64,000 bases of DNA, taken from positions 62,001-126,000 of the forward strand of contig JAOASS010000009.1 of the NCBI GenBank assembly GCA_030158485.1. The letters are read 5' to 3'. Positions 25,191 through 34,041 of this stretch are shown here, piece by piece. The translations under genes were made by a program, and so were the position numbers. The DNA comes from Pseudobdellovibrionaceae bacterium (lineage in GTDB: Bacteria; Bdellovibrionota; Bdellovibrionia; Bdellovibrionales; Bdellovibrionaceae). The notes under the pieces were generated by a model that saw only the letters and a list, made by a program, of their open reading frames with translations, made no database searches and was not told where the DNA came from. How positions within the stretch are numbered: position 1 is the stretch's first letter; every line of letters starts with the position of its first letter.

Positions 25191-25855
25191 TGAAATTTGA
25201 AGAACGCTCATACAGTTCTCATTTGATACGTCCAAGACCCTTAATTTATATCGATCCTGCTGAAAACTTTATTATTTTATTAACAGCCTGGGGATCTTCA
25301 GAAGCTTTGAGCCGTATTCTTGAAAATATTAAGCAGCATTTGCAAACCGTCAGACAGGATGATGAATTAACAACACCTTTTCAAAATATTTTAAGCTTGT
25401 CAGATCAGGCGAATGACTTACGGGTTGCAACTTTGATAACAAATGATTTAGTTTTTAGAGTTCTCAATCAAGAAAAGTATCAAGTTATAATTGAATCTTG
25501 TTTTATTAATTTGAAACAACGGCATGTGGCTTGGAGCCAAATGGGGAGCCCGCATCTTCTTCTTAAGAAAAAAAATGAAAAGCCGCAGCCTTTATCTTGT
25601 TTTCCTGAATCACGTACTGATTTACAAAAAGTTCCACTGCCAGTTCATTTTTTGGGTGCAGAACCAACAATATCTCCCCGTTGTGGAGACCTGTATTTAG
25701 AAAATGGAGACGAAATTATCTTTTTATCTTCAGCAATTGTACCATCCGAAATTTGGTCATTACAAAATGAACTTTCTTTGGATGACTGGACTCAAGCGCT
25801 TGCGAAGAAAGATGAAGCTCAGCCTTTTTGGTTAGGGCGACTCAAGCTGGATTAG
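25190..25855 (+). CDS. PP2C-like protein, degenerate or divergent
   Basis: 221 residues from ATG 25190 (TAATG with the previous stop). No family signature is strong, but the order of elements resembles a PP2C/SpoIIE-type phosphatase: ATLITNDLVFRVLNQEKYQVIIESCF, then HVAWSQMGSPHLLLKKK (like the vaNvGDSrayl strand), then ENGDEIIFLSSAIVPSEIW (like the D.lLLcSDGL strand). The metal-binding Asp residues expected in the central strands are largely missing, so it may be a pseudo-phosphatase. Its position next to three phospho-binding FHA proteins is what makes the guess reasonable. The last 24 nt overlap the convergent sulfatase-like gene. Confidence 0.55.
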   Translation: MKFEERSYSSHLIRPRPLIYIDPAENFIILLTAWGSSEALSRILENIKQHLQTVRQDDELTTPFQNILSLSDQANDLRVATLITNDLVFRVLNQEKYQVIIESCFINLKQRHVAWSQMGSPHLLLKKKNEKPQPLSCFPESRTDLQKVPLPVHFLGAEPTISPRCGDLYLENGDEIIFLSSAIVPSEIWSLQNELSLDDWTQALAKKDEAQPFWLGRLKLD

Positions 25856-27616
25856 TTTAATTTTTTTCTGAACAGGTCTAATCAAATGACGATACTCAGG
25901 AGACCAGAAAAGAATTTCAACCAACGAAAGTATATTTTCATGAGACTCGGTCACATCCCATATCGATCCAAGTGCCCTATTTGTTTTTAGAATCTGAACT
26001 AATATGAATTTATCTTCCAGAATTTTTTCCCATTTTTTAGATTTCCTTTCGCCTTCTAAGCTTTCAAGTGCTTCTAAAAATTGTGAATCAGGGCAGTTTT
26101 TAATATCGGCGCTGGATATGGAAGGGGCATTCACAAGATCTAAACAAGGTAATGATTTTTTTGATCTGGGTAAATTTAAATTTTTAGCAGCTAGCCAGCT
26201 AAACGCGGGGTTTTGCCAAACTTCGGCAACAATTTTGAGCTTCTTCCAGTTATTATTTTCAATTAATGATCGCGCGTACCAGCTTCTTGCATCTAAAGGT
26301 ACTTCTTGAGGGCTAATAGATTCGTAAAGCTTGAGAATTGATTGCAAACGAGGAGAAAGCCAGTCTTCATAAGTTAAATTCCAAAGAGAAAGAGCCTTTT
26401 TTCTAAAAACAGAATGTGGATTTGAAAAGGGCACAAGTTCTAATTCGATAGCAGCTTGTTGATAAAACGCAAAATAATCTTGAGTCTCTTCTTTTTCGAT
26501 CAAGGGATTTATTTCAAGTCGATCAGATAGTGTTCTGTAAAGAGTTGCTGGTTTGGTGTGAAAATAAAGTTCCTCTTCACTTAGGAGTGCTGAAAAAATG
26601 GGGGTTCCAAGTTTCCATTGTCCCCAAGCAGATTCAATCAAATGAAGTCTTGATGTTTGAAAAGAAGATTTTGGTTGAGTGAGAGTGATCGTAAGTGAAG
26701 ATGTTTCGGGACGGGAAAATGATTCTGGATTTTCATTAAAAAGATCAAAAAGTGTGTGACCGACATCTGCTAAAGAAATATTTTTATCCATCGTCCAAGA
26801 GACTGGAGCGTCTCTTCTTTTCTGCGCGGGCTTCCAGAGCAGTGCCACTTGTGAGTTTTCGCTATGAAGATTAAGGCTAGGGTGTGCGCCTTGGCGATCA
26901 TAAAGATTTCGACCTTGAAGTCCGACTAGAATAACGTGGGTTTTGTCCCAACGGTTAATTTTTTTAAGTTTTATAATTAACTCATACAAAGCCGTATCAA
27001 ACTCTTCAAGCTGACTTTCAAAGCTTTTATTCCGAGTTTCCCCGCTTGGGGCTACTGTTGTTCTTGTTGAATAACGCAGGTCAGGAACATAAAAGGCTGC
27101 AAAAAAAGGAGACCCTCCAATTTCTGATACCCATTCGAAAAAATTTTTTATAGAGCTTTTAAAGGGTTTTAAGAAAAAACTTTCATTTAAATTCAATGAA
27201 TCATCAAAAAGTTCAAACCCTGCATCTAAACCAGATTTTCTAAAAAGAGGCGGGCCACCTGAAAAAAAAGCTGTGCGGTATTTTTTTTGAAGTGCTATTT
27301 GTGCGATATTTTTATGTTGAGGTTCAAGATATTGCCCGTGGTGGCGAAATCCAGTTTGTCTGGGGTGTAGTCCGGTCAGAAGGCTTGCCATAGCCGGGCC
27401 GCTCAACAAGCTTGTCGTAAAGGCGTGAGTCCAACGTACTGATTCTCGACAAAGCAATGAAATTCCAGAATTTTGCTCAGCCCAATCACGACTACAATTA
27501 GAGTCTTGGAAACTGAGGTGATCAGTTGCAATAATGAGATAAGAGTCACGAGAGGAGTTTTGACATCCAGAAAGAAGTCCGATTATGATAAAAAACACGG
27601 CAAGGGGCTTATACAT
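25832..27616 (-). CDS. Sulfatase/alkaline-phosphatase-superfamily lipoprotein
   Basis: A 594-residue lipoprotein: signal MYKPLAVFFIIIGLLSGC with lipobox LSGC. The sulfatase-like fold is seen in IIATDHLSFQDS (metal-site strand), the segment TTSLLSGPAMASLLTGLHPRQTG and AFFSGGPPLF. The catalytic motif normally reads C/S-x-P-S-R with LTG following; here it is S-G-P-A-M, so the conserved Arg is Met. Activity may be altered or lost. The last 200 residues are helical and unlike sulfatases. ATG 27616 abuts the ATG of exbB on the other strand with no base between them. Confidence 0.78.
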   Translation of the reverse strand: MYKPLAVFFIIIGLLSGCQNSSRDSYLIIATDHLSFQDSNCSRDWAEQNSGISLLCRESVRWTHAFTTSLLSGPAMASLLTGLHPRQTGFRHHGQYLEPQHKNIAQIALQKKYRTAFFSGGPPLFRKSGLDAGFELFDDSLNLNESFFLKPFKSSIKNFFEWVSEIGGSPFFAAFYVPDLRYSTRTTVAPSGETRNKSFESQLEEFDTALYELIIKLKKINRWDKTHVILVGLQGRNLYDRQGAHPSLNLHSENSQVALLWKPAQKRRDAPVSWTMDKNISLADVGHTLFDLFNENPESFSRPETSSLTITLTQPKSSFQTSRLHLIESAWGQWKLGTPIFSALLSEEELYFHTKPATLYRTLSDRLEINPLIEKEETQDYFAFYQQAAIELELVPFSNPHSVFRKKALSLWNLTYEDWLSPRLQSILKLYESISPQEVPLDARSWYARSLIENNNWKKLKIVAEVWQNPAFSWLAAKNLNLPRSKKSLPCLDLVNAPSISSADIKNCPDSQFLEALESLEGERKSKKWEKILEDKFILVQILKTNRALGSIWDVTESHENILSLVEILFWSPEYRHLIRPVQKKIKLIQLESP

Positions 27617-28246
27617 ATGTTAACTGAAAAGATTATCTCGGTTGCTCATTATTTGGATCAAGTTGTTTTATGGATTTTAGTTATTTTAAGTATATTAAGC
27701 GTTGGAATGATCTTGGAACGCTTTTTCACACTTCGAAAAGTAGCAGCGCAATCAGCGAAAATTCGAGCCAAAATGAGAATGGCCTTGCAAGCAAACTCAG
27801 TTGATGATTTTGAACAGATTGCTCGTGACACGGATTCATTGGAAGGCCGGGCGGCAAGTTACGCGCTCAGGCACATAAAAGAATCCGGGACTAAAGGCTT
27901 GGAAGAAGTTTTTAATACTTATTCTTTAACTGAAAGACCTGAGCTTGAAAAGTATCTAGGGTTTTTGGCCACTATTGGTTCGAATGCTCCGTATATCGGT
28001 TTATTTGGTACAGTGTTGGGAATTATGAAAGCTTTTAACGATTTAGCTCAATCAACCGATGCTGGTCAGCAAACGGTTATGGCGGGTATTGCCTTAGCCT
28101 TGATTGCAACTGCTGCAGGCCTTTTTGTCGCGATTCCCGCCGTTATTTTTTATAACCACTTTAATAAAAAAGTGAAAACTATTTTCCAAAGTTTAGAAGC
28201 TGTTAAAGAGCTCGGCCTTGCTTATGCGAAGAAAAAAGGATTGTAA
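27617..28246 (+). CDS. exbB: MotA/TolQ/ExbB proton-channel family protein
   Basis: Inner-membrane proton-channel subunit of 209 residues. It has an N-terminal membrane segment (about 14-38; LDQVVLWILVILSILSVGMILE), a cytoplasmic helical region, and two C-terminal segments bearing the family motif (YLGFLATIGSNAPYIGLFGTVLGIMKAF, then GIALALIATAAGLFVAIPAVIFYNHF). The Thr/Gly packing residues are conserved. ATG 27617 has AAGGGG upstream and touches the divergent sulfatase start. It is followed 2 nt later by the exbD partner. Whether the pair energises TonB, Tol or a motility-like machine cannot be told from sequence. Confidence 0.9.
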   Translation: MLTEKIISVAHYLDQVVLWILVILSILSVGMILERFFTLRKVAAQSAKIRAKMRMALQANSVDDFEQIARDTDSLEGRAASYALRHIKESGTKGLEEVFNTYSLTERPELEKYLGFLATIGSNAPYIGLFGTVLGIMKAFNDLAQSTDAGQQTVMAGIALALIATAAGLFVAIPAVIFYNHFNKKVKTIFQSLEAVKELGLAYAKKKGL

Positions 28247-28248
28247 TC

Positions 28249-28653
28249 GTGGCCATTCGGATGGATCAAGACAGTGCCGATATTTCTGAAATTAACGTAG
28301 TTCCGTTAGTCGATATTATACTTGTGGTCTTGATTATTTTTATGCTCACAGCTCCGATGATTATGAAGCCTTCAATTAAAGTTAATTTACCCAAAGCTGC
28401 AACCGGAGAACAAACTGTTCAAACTCAGCTCAGTGTTACAATCGCAGCAAATGGAAATTTGACTTTAAATGGAAAGGCCGCAGACGCAGCTGCAGTTTCG
28501 GCAGAAGCTGCGGAAGCGCTTCAAAAAAATCCTGATGTTCAAGCTGTGATCGCGGCGGATAAAGATGTGCCCCATGGAACCGTTGTTCAAATCTTAGATT
28601 TGATCAAAAGCGTGGGTGTTAAAAAATTTGCAATCAGCATCGATAAAAAATAA
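28249..28653 (+). CDS. exbD: ExbD/TolR family protein
   Basis: A 134-residue inner-membrane protein with GTG start 2 nt after exbB. One membrane segment (INVVPLVDIILVVLIIFMLTAP) carries the conserved Asp (VDI) that is part of the proton path. The periplasmic domain (SVTIAANGNLTLNGKAAD, PDVQAVIAADKDVPHGTVVQILDLIK) matches ExbD/TolR. It works with ExbB as an energy-transducing stator complex. No tonB or tolA is adjacent. Confidence 0.92.
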   Translation: MAIRMDQDSADISEINVVPLVDIILVVLIIFMLTAPMIMKPSIKVNLPKAATGEQTVQTQLSVTIAANGNLTLNGKAADAAAVSAEAAEALQKNPDVQAVIAADKDVPHGTVVQILDLIKSVGVKKFAISIDKK

Positions 28654-28729
28654 AATTGTCTATCTAGTTCTCACTTTGAGACAATGAAACACTACAATAT
28701 CAAAGCTCGACATCCGATAAGTCAGATGG

Positions 28730-29200
28730 ATGACAGTACGTTTGATCGTTTTTACTTTTGCGGCGTTAAGTTTAGTGAATGCGTATTCTTTTATTAAGCT
28801 TTATAGCTCAACGGATGTTTCAAGAAATCGAGTTATCGCAGGCGGAGTGCGTAGGCCCGCAGCTATTGGCCCTCAGTCTGAAGATTCTTTTTCCCAGTTT
28901 AAAACTCATTTAGAAATGGATTTGAATTGTGGCGTGAATAAAAAATCACATGATCTTAAAGTGAAAGGGCAGTGGGCTCAGCTAAAAGGACGAATATGTA
29001 GCGGTCGTAAAATTAAAACAGTTGAAATCACAAATCTTAAAAATGGATTTACGGCTTCTGTGTTTAATCTTGGAACTCAAAACTACCAAACTGATTTGAT
29101 TCAGCTTGATTTTGGGGCTAATAAAATAAGAGTCAAAATCATACCCGCAAAGGGTCCTGCAGAAGAGCAAACAATTGTTATCGAAAGCAATACTATCTAG
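28730..29200 (+). CDS. Small membrane-anchored or secreted hypothetical protein, 156 aa
   Basis: No family was recognised. The N-terminus (MTVRLIVFTFAALSLVNAYSF) is a single hydrophobic helix that could be a signal peptide or an anchor. The remainder is basic and probably beta-rich (VKGQWAQLKGRICSGRKIKTVEITNLKNG, QTDLIQLDFGANKIRVKIIPAKG), with two Cys. It lies 76 nt after exbD and could be a periplasmic accessory in the same transcript, though the gap allows a separate promoter. Confidence 0.65.
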   Translation: MTVRLIVFTFAALSLVNAYSFIKLYSSTDVSRNRVIAGGVRRPAAIGPQSEDSFSQFKTHLEMDLNCGVNKKSHDLKVKGQWAQLKGRICSGRKIKTVEITNLKNGFTASVFNLGTQNYQTDLIQLDFGANKIRVKIIPAKGPAEEQTIVIESNTI

Positions 29201-29293
29201 CTAGAACCATTCAGTATATTTTGAACCTTATACGTTGCGAAATGCAGTTTGATAAGGCTTGCTCTTGTGGGGTGCTTTCTGTAGTTTCGGTCC

Positions 29294-29965
29294 ATGGCGG
29301 AACCAGCGTTGGAATGGCAGGACTTTAAAAACCGTAGCGATGTTCATTGGGCACGAAAAATTTGGCACATAGTCACAGTTTTTGCCATGTTCTTGGTTTA
29401 TCAGTTAGCTCCACTCCCAGTTTCTTTGACGATTTTGCTTGTGGCATGCGCAGTTTTGATTCCTTTTGATTTTTTTCGATTAAAATATCCAAAACTAAAT
29501 GATGTGGCCCTTATTTTTATGGGTCCTTTGATGCGAAAGTCAGAAATTAAGTCGACTGCAGGTACCACTTATCTTCTGGCTGGCGTTGCTGTGATTGTTT
29601 TGTTTTTTCCTAAACCAATTGTTGGGCTTTCACTTCTTTTTCTGGCATTTGCTGATCCTCTTGCTAGTTATGCAGGTATTCGTTTTGGAAAAGACAAAAT
29701 TATGGGTAATAAAAGTATGCAAGGCTTTTTGATGGCTTTCGCTGTTTGTTTTATACTCACTTTTTTATTTTTAGCTGGTTATGATTTGATGCTCAGTCGT
29801 CGACTTGTTATTTCTGTCTTGTGTGGAATTGTGGGGGCCTTCGCGGAACTGATTCCTATTGCAAAATTAGACGACAATTTAACGATGCCAATTATGTCTG
29901 CTATGGGAACATGGGCCGTTTTTCAATTATTTGGTCTCAGTTATTCGACCGCACTCATGGAGTAA
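29294..29965 (+). CDS. Diacylglycerol/polyprenol (dolichol) kinase-family membrane protein
   Basis: A 223-residue polytopic membrane protein with about seven hydrophobic helices. The motif RKIWHIV early, and LAFADPLASYAGIRFGKDKIMGNKSMQGFLMAF in the middle (given as FADPLASYAG and KSMQG), match the CTP-dependent lipid kinase family related to Dgk1/SEC59 and phosphatidate cytidylyltransferase-like proteins. It probably phosphorylates a lipid alcohol at the inner membrane. The adjacent pssA supports a phospholipid-metabolism role. Substrate unknown. Confidence 0.8.
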   Translation: MAEPALEWQDFKNRSDVHWARKIWHIVTVFAMFLVYQLAPLPVSLTILLVACAVLIPFDFFRLKYPKLNDVALIFMGPLMRKSEIKSTAGTTYLLAGVAVIVLFFPKPIVGLSLLFLAFADPLASYAGIRFGKDKIMGNKSMQGFLMAFAVCFILTFLFLAGYDLMLSRRLVISVLCGIVGAFAELIPIAKLDDNLTMPIMSAMGTWAVFQLFGLSYSTALME

Positions 29966-29969
29966 AAAA

Positions 29970-30797
29970 ATGATAGACTCATCAAATAGCTTAGAAATTC
30001 GCCAACGAAAATTGGCAATGTATATTTATGTGCTTCCCAATCTGGTCACAACTTGTAATTTATTTGCTGGATTTTTTGCTATTATCCAAGCTTTAAAAGG
30101 TCACTTTCTATGGGCTGCTTATGCAATTGTCGTGGCTGCCATTTTTGACACTTTGGATGGCCGACTGGCTCGGCTAACTCGATCAACTTCTAAATTTGGC
30201 GCAGAATACGATTCAATTTGTGATGTTGTCAGTTTCGGAGTTGCGCCAGCACTTCTTTTGTTTCAATGGGCCTTAGAGCCTTTCGGCCGGGTCGGCTGGG
30301 TTGCGTGTTTTTTATTTGTTGCATGTGGTGCCCTGAGACTCGCTCGTTTCAATGTTCAAGTCGGAGTCGTTGAAAAAAGTTACTTTCAAGGCCTCCCAAT
30401 TCCGATGGCCGCAGGTATTGTGGCTTCAAGTGTTTTAGCTTTTTCAGATTTAGAGTGGGAAGCAACAGGCAGCAGGCTCTTACTTTTCATGACAATTCTA
30501 TTAGCTTTTGTAATGGTAAGCACTTTTCGTTATAGAAGCTTTAAAGATTTAGATTTAAAAGAAAGAATGCCATTCCAGTATTTAATTTTGGGAGTCGGTG
30601 TTCTTGTTGTCGTGGCTCTTCACCCTGAAGTTATGTTGTTTATCCTTTTTATGACTTATGCTGTTTTGGGTGCTGTTTTTGGGATTTTTAGACTGGGTAA
30701 AAGTGTTAAAAAAATTCGAAGCAGTGTATACGCTCCTGCCAACACCGATGAGCATGACTTAGTTGAAGAGAACGACGATGAATCAGAAAAATTATAA
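29970..30797 (+). CDS. pssA: CDP-diacylglycerol-serine O-phosphatidyltransferase
   Basis: Makes phosphatidylserine, the precursor of phosphatidylethanolamine, at the inner membrane. 275 residues from ATG 29970, 4 nt after the previous stop. The CDP-alcohol phosphotransferase signature is seen as FDTLDGRLARLT followed by SKFGAEYDSICDVVSFG (DGxxAR...G...D...D). Several membrane helices follow, and the acidic C-terminal tail (EHDLVEENDDESEKL) is cytoplasmic. Its last 20 nt overlap asd. Confidence 0.93.
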   Translation: MIDSSNSLEIRQRKLAMYIYVLPNLVTTCNLFAGFFAIIQALKGHFLWAAYAIVVAAIFDTLDGRLARLTRSTSKFGAEYDSICDVVSFGVAPALLLFQWALEPFGRVGWVACFLFVACGALRLARFNVQVGVVEKSYFQGLPIPMAAGIVASSVLAFSDLEWEATGSRLLLFMTILLAFVMVSTFRYRSFKDLDLKERMPFQYLILGVGVLVVVALHPEVMLFILFMTYAVLGAVFGIFRLGKSVKKIRSSVYAPANTDEHDLVEENDDESEKL

Positions 30798-31800
30798 AGT
30801 TGGTATCGTCGGGGCTACCGGAATGGTGGGCCAAACTTTCCTTCGTTTAATGGAAGAAAGAAATTTTCCACTCAGTGAACTTCGTCCTTTTGCAAGTGAA
30901 AGTTCCGTGGGTAAATCACTCAAATGTCAAAACATCATGTGGGAAGTAAAACCCTTAGGTCCTGAGTGTTTTAATGGACTGGATCTAGTGTTTATTGCGA
31001 CTGGTGATGAACTTAGTCTTGAATGGTCCCCGATTGCAGTTAAAGCAGGGGCTTTTGTTATTGATAATTCGGCGGCATTTAGAATGAAACCAAATTTCGA
31101 GCTTATTGTTCCTGAAATAAATTTAAATAAAATTGATCGCAAAAAACCGCAAATTATTGCCAATCCAAATTGCACAACAATTCAATTAGTGATGGCACTC
31201 AGGCCTTTGCAGTTAGCATTTGGTTTAGAAGACGTAAAAGTGAGTTCTTATCAGTCCGTAAGTGGCGCCGGGGCGCCAGGTTACGATGAGCTTATGGGTC
31301 AGATCACGAATTTTAAAACAAGTAAGCCAATAGCAAAAGTTTTCCCGCATGTGATACTTCATAATGTGATTCCTCAAATTGGCTCGTTTGATGATAACGG
31401 ATTTTGCAGTGAAGAAATTAAAGTCATGAAAGAAACGCGTAAAATTCTAGACCAAAAAGACTTGAAAGTATCTGCTTTTACTGTTCGTGTCCCAGTCCCT
31501 GTTTCTCATTCGGAAGCGGTTTGGGTGACACTGAAAAAGCCAACAGATCGAGCTTCAATTGTTGCTGCTCTCGAAAAATTTCCTGGAATTAAAGTGGTTG
31601 ATGATCCCAAAAAATCTGAATATCCGCTGGCTCAAAATGCAACGGGAAAAGACGATGTTTTTGTAGGTCGAATTCACCATGATCCAGAAAATCCACTAGT
31701 TTGGATGATGTGGATCGTTTCTGACAACCTCAAAAAAGGTGCAGCTTTAAATGGTATTCAAATAGCCGAAGGAATTTTTGACATTCGTCCTTCACTATGA
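30778..31800 (+). CDS. asd: Aspartate-semialdehyde dehydrogenase
   Basis: Cytoplasmic enzyme that reduces aspartyl-4-phosphate to the semialdehyde for lysine, threonine, methionine and diaminopimelate synthesis. 340 residues from ATG 30778. NADP-binding motif VGIVGATGMVGQTFLRLM at the start, catalytic Cys in IANPNCTTIQLV, substrate-binding SYQSVSGAGAPG, and the His/Arg region FTVRVPVPVSHSEAVWV are all present. It overlaps pssA by 20 nt. The pathway partner lysC is in the same window at 58-59 kb. Confidence 0.96.
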   Translation: MNQKNYKVGIVGATGMVGQTFLRLMEERNFPLSELRPFASESSVGKSLKCQNIMWEVKPLGPECFNGLDLVFIATGDELSLEWSPIAVKAGAFVIDNSAAFRMKPNFELIVPEINLNKIDRKKPQIIANPNCTTIQLVMALRPLQLAFGLEDVKVSSYQSVSGAGAPGYDELMGQITNFKTSKPIAKVFPHVILHNVIPQIGSFDDNGFCSEEIKVMKETRKILDQKDLKVSAFTVRVPVPVSHSEAVWVTLKKPTDRASIVAALEKFPGIKVVDDPKKSEYPLAQNATGKDDVFVGRIHHDPENPLVWMMWIVSDNLKKGAALNGIQIAEGIFDIRPSL

Positions 31801-31813
31801 TCGGCTTATAAGA

Positions 31814-33154
31814 GTGAAGATTATCAGTGTTCTTATATTCATACTAAACTTTTCGTCAGTTTCGTTTTCAGTTACGACTTTAAGTAGTGTCACGGGCGCA
31901 TCAAACACTATTATTTCCTCAACAGACGGTTCGTGGCAGGTATTTGGTGGAATCCAAGGCCCTAATTATGCTGCTTATTGCACGGGCGGTGTGACGGGGC
32001 CTTGCAATACATGTACGGGAGCAAATGGTGTTGATGATGGGGCTTGTAATCCAGCGGGTGTTTTCGCAGATACTCCACTTACATTTAGCGGTACATCTGA
32101 TGTGGCAACTGTAGGTGCGAAATGGAACTTATGTACAACTGGCGGTGCTGAAGTTGTAACTCCTTCTGCAAATAAAGATACAATGCTGACAACAACCTGG
32201 GGAGAAATTTGTTCAGAACTTAATTCTGGCGATAGCGACTGTTCAGATGCTTTATCGACATCAACTTTGTATCTCGGTGTGGGCACGGATTGTTCCAATT
32301 TAGGTACTGAAAAAATAAGTATTAAATTTTTATCCCGGGCAGTCGATCCAACCGTTCAAAGTAATTACGTGGATTGTCCTTCAACCCCATCGGGCCAGTA
32401 CGGAGCTTGTCACTTCAGTTTGTTTCCGGGAGATTCAAAAGTTTATTTAGAAGACTCGACTTTTTCAGTGAATACCAGTTTTCCAGCGGTTGATGGTGGA
32501 CCTTCGGGCATTACGACGAATCAAATTTTCTTTTTCTTTGTTGAAGTGGGTCCAACCGAAGCTGACAATGATGCCTACCTGCGAATTACAAATGATTCTG
32601 CTAACAGTATCAGTACAAGCTTTCTACCTGTTGCCAATGATTCAAGTTTAGGTGGATCTTTTATTGATGATCTCACGAATGATGTCCGATACTGCTTCCG
32701 TATGGCAAGCCAAGATACTGCTAAAAATATTGAATATTTTACTCCGCTTAGTGTTTGTGCGGCAGATCCTTGCGACGATGTCTGCATGACTCCGTCAGAA
32801 GTAGTTGGAATATTAAGTGATAAAAAATGTTTTATTGCGACAGCTGCATTTGGCAGTGAAATGGATCAGCATGTGCAAATGCTCAGAAAGTTTCGTAATG
32901 AATTTATGGCTCCTTATTGGTTGGGCCGAAAAATAGTAAAAGCCTATTATTACGTGAGCCCAACGCTTGCGAAGTGGATTTCAGAAAATGACCAAGCTAA
33001 AAAATGGGCGCGGTGGATGCTTTGGCCAATTTTAGGTTGGGCTGAATTAGCGCTGAAGTTGGGTGGGTTTATTTTGTTGGCACCTTTCGTAGTTTTAATT
33101 TCATGTTTTTTTATATTCCGACTTTTTCAAACTTGGAGATTTAGAAAAGCATGA
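31814..33154 (+). CDS. Secreted Cys-rich protein with C-terminal CFI-box membrane domain
   Basis: About 446 residues from GTG 31814, giving a signal peptide (VKIISVLIFILNFSSVSFSV). The mature part to about residue 330 has many Cys pairs and Gly/Thr-rich loops, so it is likely disulfide-stabilised outside the cytoplasm. The C-terminus holds KKCFIATAAFGSEMDQHVQM, then LRKFRNEF, GRKIVKAYYYVSP, and ends in hydrophobic helices and WRFRKA. This is the CFI-box type C-terminal domain described for proteins of Bdellovibrio and other lineages. Its role is not settled; sorting or membrane tethering is proposed by analogy. The stop overlaps the next gene by 4 nt. Confidence 0.78.
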   Translation: MKIISVLIFILNFSSVSFSVTTLSSVTGASNTIISSTDGSWQVFGGIQGPNYAAYCTGGVTGPCNTCTGANGVDDGACNPAGVFADTPLTFSGTSDVATVGAKWNLCTTGGAEVVTPSANKDTMLTTTWGEICSELNSGDSDCSDALSTSTLYLGVGTDCSNLGTEKISIKFLSRAVDPTVQSNYVDCPSTPSGQYGACHFSLFPGDSKVYLEDSTFSVNTSFPAVDGGPSGITTNQIFFFFVEVGPTEADNDAYLRITNDSANSISTSFLPVANDSSLGGSFIDDLTNDVRYCFRMASQDTAKNIEYFTPLSVCAADPCDDVCMTPSEVVGILSDKKCFIATAAFGSEMDQHVQMLRKFRNEFMAPYWLGRKIVKAYYYVSPTLAKWISENDQAKKWARWMLWPILGWAELALKLGGFILLAPFVVLISCFFIFRLFQTWRFRKA

Positions 33155-34041
33155 AAATTATTTTCGTTTTGATGCTTATCATATCCGCTATCAAGTCTCA
33201 GGCTGTTTTTGCGCAATCTAAAATCAGTCCAGTGCCAATTGAAAAAGAGCAAACTTTAAAAAAACGAACAGTTGCCAAACTAGAACAGCAGGACGCTCAA
33301 TCAAGTATTTCTCAAGCTGATGGTAAATCAAGAATCAAAACAAAAAGAATTAAACATCCAGGTGCTAAAGAGGGTTTATATTTAATTGATGAAGAGGGTG
33401 TTTATCATTACCGAGTTGATACAATTTCAAAAAAAGATAATGCGATGTTTTTTAGAATTATTTCTCAAACGGCTCCTGCCATCGAAGGTAGCACTGATGG
33501 TGGAACGTTTACTTTTGAAGATATGTATGAAGTCAGTAGTCTAACGGGAATTGATCTTGTTTACGAATGGCAGCCTTTCAAAAATTTCGGAAAATCTGGA
33601 GTGCAAGTCGGTATTGGTTTCGCAACAGCAAGTGGCAAGGGATATTTTAGAAGCAATGATGCTAGCTTGGCAGATAAAGTTCCGCGGGAATCTTATACGT
33701 TCTTTTCGATTCCGTTATCGGCGGGATTAGTTTATCGGTTTGAATATTTTGAGCAACAATGGGCTGCGCCCTATGTTGCGGGCGGTGGTATTTATAATGG
33801 CCTGATAGAATATAGAAATGATAGTAAACTTAAAACAGTTGGAACGGCTGCAGTCTACGGAAGCGGTGGTATATTGATCAGCCTGACGGCCTTTAATAAG
33901 GAACTGGCTTTTAAAATGGATCGCGAGTATGGTTTTAGCCAGCTATGGATCAACGCAGAATACAGAAGAGTTCAAGCTTTCAACGACGAACTCGATATAA
34001 CATCGAATCAAATCGGCGTTGGTATTGGGGCAGATTACTAG
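33151..34041 (+). CDS. Outer-membrane-type beta-barrel protein, 296 aa
   Basis: Signal peptide MKIIFVLMLIISAIKSQAVFA, a basic Lys/Gln-rich linker (about 25-85), then a region with the alternating pattern of a small beta barrel (GIDLVYEWQPFKNF, VQVGIGFATASGKGYF, IPLSAGLVYRFEYF, AAPYVAGGGIYNGL-like). The C-terminal segment NQIGVGIGADY ends in an aromatic residue, as in BAM substrates. It overlaps the CFI-box gene by 4 nt and is overlapped by the phosphonate-binding-protein-like gene, so the three are probably one transcript. Confidence 0.72.
   Translation: MKIIFVLMLIISAIKSQAVFAQSKISPVPIEKEQTLKKRTVAKLEQQDAQSSISQADGKSRIKTKRIKHPGAKEGLYLIDEEGVYHYRVDTISKKDNAMFFRIISQTAPAIEGSTDGGTFTFEDMYEVSSLTGIDLVYEWQPFKNFGKSGVQVGIGFATASGKGYFRSNDASLADKVPRESYTFFSIPLSAGLVYRFEYFEQQWAAPYVAGGGIYNGLIEYRNDSKLKTVGTAAVYGSGGILISLTAFNKELAFKMDREYGFSQLWINAEYRRVQAFNDELDITSNQIGVGIGADY

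Noticed and set aside
28690-28730. CCGATAA before the 156-aa gene as a flagellar sigma-28 promoter
   Set aside because: No matching -35 (TAAA) at the right distance; only half of the pattern is present.
31975-32298. Reverse ORF inside the CFI-box gene
   Set aside because: Shadow of a well-supported secreted protein; no start signal.
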